Below, one piece after another: positions 43,092 through 52,999 of a DNA stretch of 59,071 bases. The position numbers and the translations under genes are program-made. This DNA comes from Agathobaculum ammoniilyticum. Its GTDB lineage: Bacteria > Bacillota > Clostridia > Oscillospirales > Butyricicoccaceae. The notes below the pieces were generated by a model. The model was not told the origin of the DNA. It worked only from the letters and a program-made list of their open reading frames with translations, and did no database searches. Within the stretch, counting starts at the first letter, position 1. The number at the start of each line of letters is the position of its first letter. Location of the stretch: contig NZ_JAOQJE010000015.1 of NCBI RefSeq assembly GCF_025567315.1, forward strand, positions 1 through 59,071, given 5' to 3'.

Positions 43092-43165
43092 AGCCGAGTG
43101 GTGCGACTAAACCCACGAGCCTCGCGCTCCCAAACCGCGCGTTCTATCAACTGAACTACACCCAG
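43092..43165 (-). pseudogene. Decayed tRNA-Pro (anticodon TGG)
   Basis: The D-arm GTTCAGTTGATAGAAC and anticodon loop TTTGGGA (TGG, reading CCA) are tRNA-Pro-like. The anticodon stem CGCGG/GCGCG has a G-G mismatch, the T-loop reads GGGTTTAGTCGC instead of GGGTTCGAGTCCC, and the acceptor (TGGGTGT against CACTCGG) does not pair. It keeps a terminator. It is probably a dead copy. Confidence 0.65.
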
Positions 43166-43264
43166 ATATTCAGTTTTTTGCATAATACCATGCGGAGAAA
43201 GAAGAAGCAAGTTTTTCGTGTCTGTGGGCGACGCTGTGGTCAAACCCGATTTTGCGAGCGTTTT

Positions 43265-43795
43265 TCAACCGTAGGATTTCCACCACAAGCTACTGTCCCA
43301 AGGACTTCCGGAATTTCTCTTTTGAGGGGAATGGATAGGTCGTCTATCTTCCCAAATAAGTACTGAAAAGTTTTTTGTATTATTTCCGCTTGTTTTTTTG
43401 CTGTCTCCACTCCATCTCATTTGCCTTCTATCACTCTTTGAAAGTGCTGGCACAGAAGATGAGTACACAATAGCCACGGAATATATACGGTAGCCGTCCC
43501 ATAGCTGGCCGGTATTGAGGGCATTCTCGCTTAACAGCAGAACGCTCTCTTTCGTGTCGGTTGCGGCGGCCTCGGTGTCCAGCACCCGCCATTTCAAACC
43601 GCCGTAATAAACATAGTCCTAGCCGTTCTGGCCGTCGTCTGCCTTTTGGTGAACCGGGTAGTTCTGGAGGTTCCCCACCCCGGACAGGGCTACTCTGCCT
43701 GTTGCAGGTGCGGCGATAGCTGCCGTGGGCAACAGTCCAAGCACCATCACGATGGTGAGCAGCAACGCCCAGGGCCGTCTAAATCGTTATTTCAT
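43265..43795 (-). pseudogene. Secreted surface protein with DUF6273-like region, decayed
   Basis: The ATG at 43795 has AAAGGAG upstream, but the third codon is a stop (ATG AAA TAA). The frame beyond encodes a signal peptide (RPWALLLTIVMVLGLLPTAA) ending in AIAAP. A TAG at about 43620 interrupts again just before DYVYYGGLKWRVLDTEA, the DUF6273-like start, and VLLLSENALNTGQLWDGYR. A further frame change follows the SSSVPALSKSD region. The protein would be exported, but it cannot be made. Confidence 0.65.
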
Positions 43796-43810
43796 CGCTT
43801 CTGTTCTCCT

Positions 43811-44197
43811 TTAGTATGACCCCGTATTGACGGGGTTGCTCAATGCGGCCATCAGCCGCGCTCTGGCCTCCTGCGTGGTTGACGCAGGAGAGGCCTGTGT
43901 CAGATAATCCAGCGCGTCGTTCCAGTCGTGGAGGCTGGCTGCGTCTGCTGGAATATTCTCCAGCGCACGCATCAGTCGCGCCCTCTGCCAGCCGGTGGCA
44001 CGGGGCAGGTCGGAGAGGTATGCGCAGCCCGCCTTATATGCCAGAAAATCCAGCAGGGGCAGGGCAAGGGCATGGCCCATCAACCACTCACCTCCCTCGC
44101 ACGAAAAATCACTCTGGCCGGACGGGGCTCCGGCTGTGCTGAAATCTGCCGTATGAAGTATGTCGACCACCTCCGTCTGTTTCCCTGCCAGTGACAA
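43811..44197 (-). CDS. Hypothetical protein beside the recombinase
   Basis: A 128-residue frame, not recognised. It has a hydrophobic stretch GHALALPLLDFLAYKAGCAY and a helical tail (RARLMRALENIPADAASLHD). No ribosome site is convincing at its ATG, and the frame starts within a few bases of a 20-bp palindrome. It could be a genuine accessory gene or chance coding. Confidence 0.3.
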   Translation of the reverse strand: MSLAGKQTEVVDILHTADFSTAGAPSGQSDFSCEGGEWLMGHALALPLLDFLAYKAGCAYLSDLPRATGWQRARLMRALENIPADAASLHDWNDALDYLTQASPASTTQEARARLMAALSNPVNTGSY

Positions 44198-44212
44198 ACT
44201 TCATAGTTTGTC
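44193..44212. repeat. 20-bp palindrome, copy 1
   Basis: GACAAACT-TCAT-AGTTTGTC. The same arms occur at 44445-44464 with the loop in inverse complement (ATGA), so the two copies are inverted relative to each other about 250 bases apart. Confidence 0.85.
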
Positions 44213-44444
44213 TATCAAAAGGGCGGTGCCAGTTAGCAAAGGTTCCGCCGTATGGCATGAAAAACACCCCATGCGGCACATGGGGCGGTAAATCAGGCGC
44301 ACAAAATAAGGCCAATCAAAAAAGAGGCTTGATTGGCTTGATTTTCCATGCCCCAAACCAGCGAATCTCTTGCGCTCCCGTGATTTCCATGCTAAAATGT
44401 CCCTGTGAATATGTACTCTGCCGGTTGGGTTTCTGCTAATCTAG

Positions 44445-44464
44445 GACAAACTATGAAGTTTGTC
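44445..44464. repeat. 20-bp palindrome, copy 2, at the recombinase 3' end
   Basis: GACAAACT-ATGA-AGTTTGTC ends one base before the recombinase stop codon. It is a candidate core or accessory site for the recombinase, or the stem of a terminator. Confidence 0.85.
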
Positions 44465-45301
44465 CTATCCTACCAAACCCAGCCGCTCTAACTGCTTTAC
44501 ATGCTCCGTTCCGGTGGAGATCAGGTAGATGCGGGTCGTCTCCATGCTGGAATGACCCAGCACGTCAGCGAGCTTGGCAACGTCCCTGCAAACTTTATAA
44601 AATGTCCGGGCGAACAGGTGCCGCAGATTGTGGGGGAACACTTTGGACGGGGCTACCCCAGCCGCTTTACACAAGGCCTTCATCTCTGCCCAAATCTGCT
44701 TTCGGGACATGGGCTTTCCGTTTCTGGTGAGGAAGAGCTCGCCGGAGGCGGTTTTGTTTTTTCGGGCGAATTTGAGCAGCTTTTTCCGTAGCTTACCGGG
44801 GATGAGAATAGTGCGCACCTTCCCCTTGAGGGCGATCTCCGCCCGCCCTTTCTGCACGGCCTCCACAGTGAGATAGCGTACCTCGCTCACACGGATGCCG
44901 GTGGCGCAGATGGCCTCCATGAGCAGGGCCAGCCGCTCCCTGCCTTGAGCGTGGGCAGTAGTCAGCAGGCGGTCGTACTCCGCGCGGGTCAGTTCCCTGC
45001 TGTCATCCCGAAACAAGCGACGCTGAAGCCGCAGAGTCTTGACCTGGCAATCCTGCCAGTCCATAAAAGCAAAGAAACGGTTTAGACTACCCAGCATGGC
45101 GTTGATGGTAGCAGGGGCGTAGCCTGCCGTCACCAGATACGCTTTCCATCCAGCCGCCACCTCTTTCGTCACCTCTCCTCTGCCCAGCCACGCCGCAAAG
45201 GTGCGGACGTGACGAAGGTAGTTCTCTATGGTGCCGGGGCTGCGCTCCTCCTCGTACAGGTTTTGAGAGAACGCTTCGATCTGCTGACTAGTGATACTCA
45301 T
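44465..45301 (-). CDS. Tyrosine recombinase (XerC/D-like)
   Basis: A 278-residue phage-integrase-family protein of the compact Xer size. The catalytic set is present: R137 in ATGIRVSEVRYL, H224 and R227 in PHNLRHLFART, H250 in LGHSSMETTRIY, and nucleophile Y259. The N-terminal SAM-like domain starts MSITSQQIEAFSQNLYEEER. AGGAGGG lies 10 bases before the ATG at 45301. It is complete and may be active. A palindrome sits at its 3' end, pointing to a small mobile or inversion system. Confidence 0.92.
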   Translation of the reverse strand: MSITSQQIEAFSQNLYEEERSPGTIENYLRHVRTFAAWLGRGEVTKEVAAGWKAYLVTAGYAPATINAMLGSLNRFFAFMDWQDCQVKTLRLQRRLFRDDSRELTRAEYDRLLTTAHAQGRERLALLMEAICATGIRVSEVRYLTVEAVQKGRAEIALKGKVRTILIPGKLRKKLLKFARKNKTASGELFLTRNGKPMSRKQIWAEMKALCKAAGVAPSKVFPHNLRHLFARTFYKVCRDVAKLADVLGHSSMETTRIYLISTGTEHVKQLERLGLVG

Positions 45302-45598
45302 GAGCAAAACCCTCCTGTGAAAAAGATGTCCTTATTTTACCGTAGGGTAGCTTTGCTATGCACTGCGGAATCACCTAGAACATCAATATCGGAACGGTTA
45401 AAAATTTGCGCCGCATAAACAATGAAAGACCAGGCTGATTTCAGCCTGGTCTACTTTTACTTTCTTGTGAATAGTCCTGCCCGCCGCCTGTATAGATGGA
45501 AAGGCAAAACATTGAGGTATCGTTCTCCTAGGGCTGTGTCCTGTGGAATTGGCGGTGTAAGGTTTCCTGCGGCAGTGTGAAAAACACAAACCCGCCAG

Positions 45599-45664
45599 TG
45601 CTGGCCCAGCATCCAGGCCATTGGCAACGCGGTTGGGATGAGTGAGGATACTGCGCGCAAATAC
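45599..45664 (+). pseudogene. Helix-turn-helix fragment
   Basis: CWPSIQAIGNAVGMSEDTAR is the helix-turn-helix of a replication/transfer-type winged-helix protein (as in DnaD-like accessory proteins). It is isolated, with stops on both sides. The rest of 45302-45973 has no gene that I can support. Confidence 0.5.
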
Positions 45665-45973
45665 TTCTGGCAACGGAAGGGGGGCCTGCCCCTCCCGACA
45701 GCTTGGGGCCGCTGTTCCCACTGCTTGGACGACAAATCTTCGGTCACTCGAACGATTTTCGAGGAACGAAAGATAGGCAGGAGAAAGCCCTGATGCCTTT
45801 GTGCGCCTATGCGGTCACCTCCACCCGCAATGCGGGCGGTTTCCGGAGACGGGGCTGACGCTTTTTCGGAACGCCCAAACTGCGATTGACGCTGTTTCCA
45901 GAAAAACAGGCGAATATCCCCGCTGTTGAGGGATACTCGCTGACGCTACGACAGAGTTTGGAGGAATTTGACA

Positions 45974-46358
45974 ATGGATGAAAATAGACATAGACACACT
46001 GTTTGGATGGACGATAATGTATGGGTTCATGTGGAGTCCCACTACCAGAGGGACAACTGTACGACCAAAAACGAATTTATTGAAAAAGCCGTTCGGTTCT
46101 ACTCTGGCTATCTGGACGCGGAATCTGCCGCTGCTTACCTGCTTCGTGCCCTATCCGATGTGCTGGAGGGCAAGCTGGGCACCCTGGGCAAACGGATGGG
46201 ACGCCTGCTAGCGGTGGAGCAGAGTCTCATGGAGAATGTCCTAGCCGCCGGCATAGACACCGGATCTGGATCAGCTGAGAAAAACCCTGGTCCGATGCGC
46301 CAAAGAAGTAAAAGAAATCAACTTCGAAGACGCGCTTCTTTTCCAGAGAGGGGGCTGA
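45974..46358 (+). pseudogene. Ribbon-helix-helix mobilisation accessory protein, frameshifted
   Basis: From the ATG at 45974 (GGAGGA upstream): HTVWMDDNVWVHVESHYQRD and KNEFIEKAVRFYSGYL match a CopG-like DNA-binding protein. A single-base frameshift near 46265 separates off the end (DLDQLRKTLVRCAKEVKEIN then FEDALLFQRGG). Such proteins guide relaxases to the transfer origin. The relaxase pseudogene begins three bases after its stop, so the two were one operon. Confidence 0.7.
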
Positions 46359-46361
46359 GTG

Positions 46362-47390
46362 ATGCTGGGACTGCTCCAGAAGCCGGGCTACATCAGACCC
46401 TGAAACGGCAGCGACTACTTGGAATATATGGCGGAGCGCCCCCGCTCCCACGGACTGTTTTCCGCTGACGGTCCTGCCGATCTGGAAAAACCATGGAGGA
46501 GATCAACGGGCATACCGGGCTGGTGTGGACCTTCGTCAACTCCCTGAAACGGGAGGACGCCCACCGGCTGTGCTATGAGAACAGCGAGAGCTGGCGCCGG
46601 TTATTGCTAGCCCATCAGACGGAACTGGCCCAAGCAATGAAAATCTTGCCCAGCAACTTCCGATGGTATGCCGCCTTCCACGACAAGAAGCACCACCCTC
46701 ACATCCACATGATGGTCTGGTCGGCGGATCCCCAGCAGGGTTTTCTAACGGAAAAAGGTATCGAGAAGATGCGCTCCCAGCTGTCCAATGAGATCTTTCG
46801 TGACGAGCTTCCGTCTCTGCATCAGCAGAAAGATCTGTTCTACAGCCAAGTGCGGGACGCGGCAATGGAGGCCATGGGACGGCTCATCTGGAGGATGGAG
46901 ACAGGCCTGTATCACAACCCTGCCATCGCAGAGCGGATGGATACGCTGGCTGGGATGCTGGAGGACCACAAGGTCAAAAAGGTCTATGGCTACCTGAAAA
47001 AGCCAATAAAGGCCCAGGTGAATGCCATCGTGGATGAGCTGGCCAAGGTCCCTATGGTGGCAGAGTACTATGAACAGTGGAATCAGTCTCGGGACGAGGC
47101 AGAGCAGGTGTAGGTGCTGGCGGGACGGGCGAGGCATCCTCCCCGATGACCAGCAGGCGGAGCTGTGGTTCCGGCGGGCGGCTGACGCGGGATATAACTT
47201 CGCCCAGTACGCATTGGGGAAGCTTCTGCAAAGCCAAAAGAGAACGGAGGAAGCGGTATCCTGGTATGAAAAAACGGCGGCTCAGGACAACGCCTGCGCC
47301 GCCTACCGTCTGGGAAAACTGTATCTGGAAGGAAAAGATGTTCCGAAGGACGTACCAAAAGCGGTGGCCTATCTCACTGAGTCCGCATGA
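46362..47390 (+). pseudogene. MobP-type relaxase with Sel1-like tail, decayed
   Basis: A relaxase nicks DNA to start conjugal transfer. From MLGLLQKPGYIRP (then a TGA at about 46400) it continues DYLEYMAERPRSHGLFSADG. After a frameshift comes GLVWTFVNSLKREDAHRLCY and the metal-binding His triad in DKKHHPHIHMMVWSADP. A third frame carries a Sel1-like tail: AELWFRRAADAGYNFAQYAL and AAYRLGKLYLEGKDVPKD. At least one stop and two frame changes. The stop overlaps the next gene (ATGA). Confidence 0.78.
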
Positions 47391-48310
47391 CCTTGGGAGA
47401 GTGGCTGAACCGGTGGATGGAGGACTACGGTGCGGCCACTCTGCGGCCCAACACCTTACGCAGCTACGATCAGTTCATCCGGTGCCATATCAAGCCCTAT
47501 CTGGGGGATAAGATCGTGTCTTGGGTAGCCCGCATGGACATTCTGAAATTGTATCGAAAGCTGAAACACGAGGGCCGTGTCCTCGAGTACTCGGAATACG
47601 GGCACGAGCTGTCAGACACCATGGTACTCCGCATCCACGCCATGGCTCCACCGGTGCCTGAAGGACGCGGAGGCAGCCCATGTGATCGCCCGGGGCCGCG
47701 GTGCCCAAGGCCAGCTATAAACCCAAGCAGATCCTCACAAAGGAGCAGGTGGACACCTTCCTGGCGACGGTGGACCGCAACGAGATCTGGCAGGACTTCG
47801 ACGAGAAGGCCGGACACTGAAGGTCCTTCGGTCGGTGAACGTCCCCAAGGCTGGGGAGTTGGAGATCGGCGAAACAAAGACCAGCCAGGGGCGGCGGACC
47901 ATCCACCTGCCGCCCAGCACGTCCAGCGGCTACGGGAACGGAAGAAACATGCCATCAGCCAGTGGAGCTTCCCAAAACCTCTGGCTCCGGAGAAGCCAGT
48001 GCGCCCAAGCGCCGCCTACTACTGGATGAAGCGGATCTTAAAAGCGGCGGGACTGCCTGCGATTCGATTCCACGATTTGCGGCACACTTTTGCCACCCAC
48101 GCCCTCACCAGCAGCGTGGACGCCAAGACCCTGTCCGGCATCCTGGGCCACACCAACGCCAGTTTCACCCTGGACACCTACACCCATGTGACGTCGGACA
48201 TGCAGCAGGAGGCCAGCCACATCATAGGCGGCTTCCTGGAAAATCTCCTGAGGAAAGGCCTGAAACCGCGGCAGAAAAACAGGCCGGAAGGAGGTGCACG
48301 CCATGGCTAA
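47387..48310 (+). pseudogene. Tn916-type integrase, headless with internal damage
   Basis: It lacks the N-terminal arm-binding domain and starts at the core-binding domain (MTLGEWLNRWMEDYGAATLR). After about 80 residues the frame breaks; the first catalytic Arg region (TTGLRRGE in relatives) is deleted near 47800. The C-terminus is good: FHDLRHTFATHALTSSVDAK and ILGHTNASFTLDTYTHV with the Tyr. It overlaps the relaxase remnant and the next integrase gene. Confidence 0.75.
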
Positions 48311-49250
48311 ACGGCGAAAAAAGGGCGAGAGTTCCGTCCACCAGCGCAAGGACGGCCGCTGGGAGGGCCGGGTGGTCGTCGGTTACGTCGAGAAAGGCCT
48401 GCCCAAAACGAAGAATGTCTTGGCTAAGACCAAACGGGAGTGCCGGGAGAAACTGAGGCAGCTCTGGGAGACGGCGACCGCCCCCAGGACAGAAAAGGTC
48501 CGGCCGGAGACGCCCTTCGGGGAGTGGCTGGACTTCTGGTATCAGAACTACGTCAAGCCCCAGATCCGCCCCACCACCCAGGTGAACTACAAAACGAAGA
48601 TCTATCAGCACATCCTCCCTGAGCTGGGGAAGATCCCTCTGAACCAGCTGCCCCAGAAGGACCTCCAGCAGTTCTATACCTGGATGAAAACGGCTGGGCG
48701 GCTCATCCGCACGGAACAGTTCGGCAAGGTGCTCTCCGACTCCATGGCGCGCGGCCTCCACGCCGTCTGCCGGTCCGCGCTGGAGAAAGCGGTGCAGGAG
48801 GAACTCCGGCGCTTCTTCATCCAGGCTCAGGCGGAGGGCTATTACGAGCTGTTTCTCCTGGATCTGTGTACCGGCCTGGCGGAGGGGCGAACTGCTGGCC
48901 CTCCAGTGGGACGACCTGGACTTCAAAACCAGAACCCTGACCGTAAACAAGCAGATTTACGGGGTGAAGGGACAGCTCCATGGGAGCGTCCCGAAGACCC
49001 GCGCCTCCATCCGTAGACTGGGTCCTGCCGCCCTGCGTGGTGGGGATACTGCGGCACTACCGAGAAACGGTGGACTCCCGGTGGATGTTCCCCTCCCCTG
49101 TCAAAGAGGACGTGCCCATGACACTGGGGGGCGGTGCGCCGGCGACTCCAGATCATTCCGGAGCGGGCAGGGTGCAAAAGAATCAGATTTCACGATTTAC
49201 GCCAACCATATGTCAAGCTTACTACAAAAAATATATTCTGCAAAAGCAGA
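48303..49250 (+). pseudogene. Second integrase, with arm domain but broken catalytic domain
   Basis: The ATG at 48303 has GGAGG upstream. The arm-binding domain (SSVHQRKDGRWEGRVVVGYV) and core-binding domain (FGEWLDFWYQNYVKPQIRP) are intact. After YELFLLDLCTGL the frame shifts (RRGELLALQWDDL in another frame), then again, ending RIRFHDLRQPYVKLTT, where HTFAT should follow HDLR. The nucleophile Tyr is missing. Not active as it stands. Confidence 0.75.
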
Positions 49251-49639
49251 AATCCCAAACCGTCAAATGTGATGGCATGGGATTCCTGTTTTTCAACTTC
49301 TGGATTGTCGAAAGCAACTTAGTATTTTACACAGATCTCAACGGCTTCATTTTGTGCATCTAGATGACTCTGATAGGGTGGTGTATTCAAGATAGAATAG
49401 TTCAGTGGTAGGGACAATGATTACAACATAGGAAAATTGAAGCCCTTCACTAGACGCCTTTGATAGCATCCTGTTCTCGTATTTTCAGGAAATTTCCATA
49501 TACAGCTAGAACATAACTAGATTTCTTTCAATATACCATAACCTTTTGACCAGAATCCACCTGTATTGTATTTATTTCGTCGACTATCTCCATGAGGGGC
49601 CGCTCTATATGCTATTTGTGATATCAACTCAATTAACCA
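49251..49639. other. Non-coding stretch between integrase and nuclease genes
   Basis: About 390 bases. No frame or hairpin is convincing. It may hold an element end. Confidence 0.4.
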
Positions 49640-50515
49640 TTACAAAACACCATAAATTCGGTAAATGTCTTCAATACTGATCTCTCTGCCCAGTATTGAA
49701 CATATCTCTTGCGCTCTTGAAAAAAACAATTTTGCGATTAACTTTCTAACATCCTCCTTTTTTCCATAATGAATTTGATTATGACAGTTGCTGCATAGCG
49801 AAAAAATGTTTTGCTCTCGGTCTAAATTCACTCCAAAATAGTCGGTAAAAGATATTGGGATCAAGTGGTGCGGCTCCATATACAACACATGCCCATTTCT
49901 GCGTAGAAATGATACATGGGATGGATTTGCTTCACACAAATGGTTTGCCCTGCTAAGTGCCCGTTTAGCTACAGCTGAATCACGCGGATAGATAATGCGG
50001 CTTCCTGAAATACGCGAAGTACGTTTTCTCTCGGGTTCGTTTGAAAAAGCATCTGGGACAGATACAGAGTCCATATCTTCCACAGCTATCCGCGCAATAT
50101 ATTGTGCTTCTTCATCCTTTTCATCAAGAGCTATACCATCTATGGACAGAGGAGCAGAAAAGAGCTTTTGATAGAATGCCAGTGTAAACAAACGGTTCTC
50201 CTCCGGCGGTATATTTTGGGCTTGCTCTATTAGTTTGCTCAGGTACTCCTTTCCTCTCTCTGTAATGATCCAATTCCCATCTCCACCAGCCTTCATATAT
50301 CCATCAGCGACTAAATGTTGCCGCTCGTATGAAAAATTATTCCGCCATTTTGACTCAGATGGACGTGTTGTACCCAGTACATCATTTGTATCATTTTTAT
50401 GCCAATAGCTATTGTCGTTAATATGCTGTAATACCAGATGACGCTTTCCGCCGCCACCTATTTCATTCATGGCATAGAGTAGAACCAATTTCATTTGTTC
50501 CGATTGCGTCATCAT
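49640..50515 (-). CDS. Winged-helix HNH endonuclease
   Basis: A 291-residue protein with no frameshift. The N-terminal about 95 residues look like a Mrr-N-type winged helix (MKLVLLYAMNEIGGGGKRHL; YERQHLVADGYMK; WIITERGKEYL). The C-terminal part is an HNH nuclease: C194 in NHLCEANPSHVSF, EPHHLIP (H216/H217), and C241/C244 with H245, N246 and H249 in FSLCSNCHNQIHYG. It probably cuts DNA, perhaps modified or unmodified foreign DNA. It overlaps the hsdS-like gene by four bases, so it was made with HsdM and HsdS. No HsdR-like helicase is present. It could be the cutting subunit of this restriction system or a separate defence enzyme. Confidence 0.8.
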   Translation of the reverse strand: MMTQSEQMKLVLLYAMNEIGGGGKRHLVLQHINDNSYWHKNDTNDVLGTTRPSESKWRNNFSYERQHLVADGYMKAGGDGNWIITERGKEYLSKLIEQAQNIPPEENRLFTLAFYQKLFSAPLSIDGIALDEKDEEAQYIARIAVEDMDSVSVPDAFSNEPERKRTSRISGSRIIYPRDSAVAKRALSRANHLCEANPSHVSFLRRNGHVLYMEPHHLIPISFTDYFGVNLDREQNIFSLCSNCHNQIHYGKKEDVRKLIAKLFFSRAQEICSILGREISIEDIYRIYGVL

Positions 50516-51162
50516 TCGTCACGCCCTTTCTGAAAAAGTAAAATGGGATATGTAATAAACTTATCAATAAAAGCCCAGATAAAATGATTTATTAATTCGC
50601 CTAATTCCATATCCTGGTGTTCTTGATTAAAACGAATTACAGAAGACAGCGTTTCCCCGATTGCATGTTGCCACGTCATGCTTCGATAATATAAACGTAT
50701 CATCGAAAGCTGATGAATGTTGATATTCGCACGAGTTGTATAAACAAAAGAACACCGTTCAATTTCTTGCTGATATATCTTACTGCGAAAGTATGTCGCT
50801 ATATATCGAGGATCGACCCAGTCGTCTTTTATTGGCCGCAAGCGTTTCAGGTATGCTCCATACACCGCAGCCTGGTCTTTCAACGCTACACTACAGCATG
50901 CCAACTCATCTATAGTCTCGCTTGTTCGATTCAGCAGCACATCACCGCGTTTGATATAATATTTGGGAGCATCACCATCCGTCAACTCAACGCAGGCAGG
51001 AAGATTTTCCGGTAGGAATATGTGGTGAATCACGGTTTTACGTCTACCATAGGCGTACCCCGCCCAAAGGCTTCTTTCTTTGCGCATACACCTCCAAAAA
51101 TGTTATATAGCTCGGATAAATACACTTCGTTCCAATCTTTAGGAACGCTTTTTGTCTTTCAT
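50512..51162 (-). pseudogene. HsdS-like DNA-specificity subunit, short and frameshifted
   Basis: From the ATG at 51162, which overlaps the hsdM stop (ATGA), a few residues (MKDKKRS) lead to a stop. A second frame gives WNEVYLSELYNIFGGVCAKK and GRGTPMV, typical of a target-recognition domain. A third frame has IKRGDVLLNRTSETIDELAC and YFRSKIYQQEIERCSFV, then a helical end. At about 215 residues in all it has one recognition domain, half of a standard HsdS. At least two frameshifts. Confidence 0.75.
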
Positions 51163-52501
51163 TTTTTAATACTTTCACAGAGCTGAGATGTCGGAATTCG
51201 GTTGCACAATATATCTACCGACGTGTTGAAATCTTCAGATATCTGCTCAAACGAAGGTAACAAGAGTTCTTTCGGAAGTGTGTACAGATTAGGGCTCAGA
51301 ACATAGCGTTTTTGAGCAATCTCCGCTATAGATGCTACGGCATACCATTGTGTTGTTTCAAGTTGCTTATCATTCCGATATTGACACAGAAGCGCAGAAA
51401 TTTTTTTGCCATCCTGCTGTCCAAGAATGTCTAGCTGTCTTGCGTCAACAAAAAGTACCGTATCGTGTGCGGAAGATTTGTTTATAACCCACGCGCAGCA
51501 GGGAATCTTCGTTCCATAAAAAAGCCCGTCGGAAGCGCAAGAATTGCTTCAATCCATCCATCAAGAAGAATTTGCTTACGAATCTCGCTTTCTGCAAGAT
51601 TCTGAGTTGTTAACGTTCCATTCGGTAAAAGTGTAACTGCACGTCCATTGGGGGACAAGTGACTGATGATGTATTGGAGCCACGCAAAATTAGCGTTTTT
51701 TTCGTGGTGGATACCCATATTGCCAATGTACATTCCTGTTCGCAGTGTCATTTCCGCACCAATCGGAAGAATTAAACGGCGGATTTGTAAGAATGTCTAT
51801 TATAAATATTGATCTGCGTGCATATCCTCTATGAGTGTATTGGCAGGACATTTTCCCAAATCCGCAGAAAGACCGTGCAACATAAGGTTCATTTGGCAGA
51901 TGGAAAAGGATTCCTGATCGAGTGTTTGCCCATACAACAATAGTTTTTTGCTGGGATGAGAAAGGGCTATGCCACACAGCATTGCACCGCTCCCGCAACA
52001 AGGATCGTATACTTTCCCGCCATGTCCAATTCCCAGTAGCTCTGCCATCAACTGAACAACTTGTTTAGGTGTATAAAAATCGCCAGCGTTGGGCGAACCG
52101 GTCCGTACTTCCCTTGCCAGATTATGCTCAAAAATAGCGGATAAGGTATCGTTATCTGTTGATATATTAGAAAGCAAATGTACAATATCTTTCAGTGGGT
52201 ACTCGTCCACTGCAACAGTACATAAGCGTTCAGCCAGGTTTGCGGTGAATAACAGATGGGGTTTTATTTGGCCAATAGCATATTTATTGCAGAAAAATAT
52301 TTCCATCAGCCTTACTCGCCTCTTGCACTATCATGCTCCACATCGTTTCTCCATTGTTGCATTTTATCGCTTTGCTCCAACACTGCTCCTCATCTGGTGT
52401 TGCACATATATGTTTGATTAACAATAGACGTTCAATACATCCGGATTTGTACTGGATACAAGTCTTAACATATCTACAGTTAGCAGTTGTCCATCATTCA
52501 T
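51159..52501 (-). pseudogene. HsdM-like N6-adenine methylase, frameshifted
   Basis: From the ATG at 52501 (GGAGGATG upstream) the reading MNDGQLLTVDMLRLVSSTNP soon changes frame. The middle frame has NAGDFYTPKQVVQLMAELLG and the SAM motif VYDPCCGSGAMLCG. The catalytic motif ILTNPPFNSSDW lies in the next frame, and YIISHLSPNGRAVTLLPNGT in another. The end, FVDARQLDILGQQDGKKIS, returns to an open frame up to 51159. About 447 residues in total with at least three frameshifts. In intact systems it methylates adenine at the site chosen by HsdS. Confidence 0.82.
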
Positions 52502-52561
52502 AGACATCCTCCGTTTATTTTCTATACGCAATCTAAAATTCTATTCTTCTCAGCTAAGACA

Positions 52562-52984
52562 TTAACGGATGAATTCCTTATTTGTTCTATGTTTAAACTC
52601 AATCCTAATTGAATTCCATTTATATATTCTATATGGCCCTGTACTGATATAGGACCAAATTGCAGGTCTTTGGTTTGATAAGCCTGACAGGTATCGAGCG
52701 GCGTTTCCATATGATGCGATTGTCCAGTGAAAAGTACGAGCCAAAGTCTTTGCTACTGCATCTGGATTTACTTCTACAAACTCATTGAGAACACTACTAT
52801 ATTTCGGCTTTTCAAAAATTCCTCTAAGAACGCGCCGTAATATTCCTGCCTGTACAAGGCGGTTCAAACTTTGTCGTACAGTTGCCGAATCAGCAATATC
52901 TGCGAAGTCGGAAATAGCAAAGATGGTTCCGTCTTCTGCAGACAGAATTCGTGCACGTTTCTGTTTCATATATCCACTATCCAA
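52562..52984 (-). pseudogene. DUF6088/AbiEi-like regulator, C-terminally shortened
   Basis: A 140-residue frame. KQKRARILSAEDGTIFAISD, then RQSLNRLVQAGILRRVLRGI is the winged helix of the AbiEi-like DUF6088 family, and YISTGPYRIYKWNSIRIEFK the C-terminal sheet. Relatives are about 200 residues; here it ends early (KHRTNKEFIR, stop). I favour a TTG start at 52984, as AGGAGGT is spaced correctly for it; ATG at 52969 is the alternative. The DNA-binding part and its operator are intact, so it could still repress. In known systems such proteins are antitoxin-repressors; here it precedes hsdM. Confidence 0.7.
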
Positions 52985-52999
52985 AGAACCACCTCCTGC

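Noticed and set aside
43037..43243. A 68-codon minus-strand frame over the pseudo-tRNA
   Set aside because: The tRNA arms explain the sequence better than coding does.
44213..44444. A small gene between the two palindromes
   Set aside because: Only short frames; a hairpin near 44311-44340 looks like a terminator instead.
45398..45747. Two long minus-strand frames
   Set aside because: They lie opposite the helix-turn-helix fragment and have no motifs or ribosome sites.
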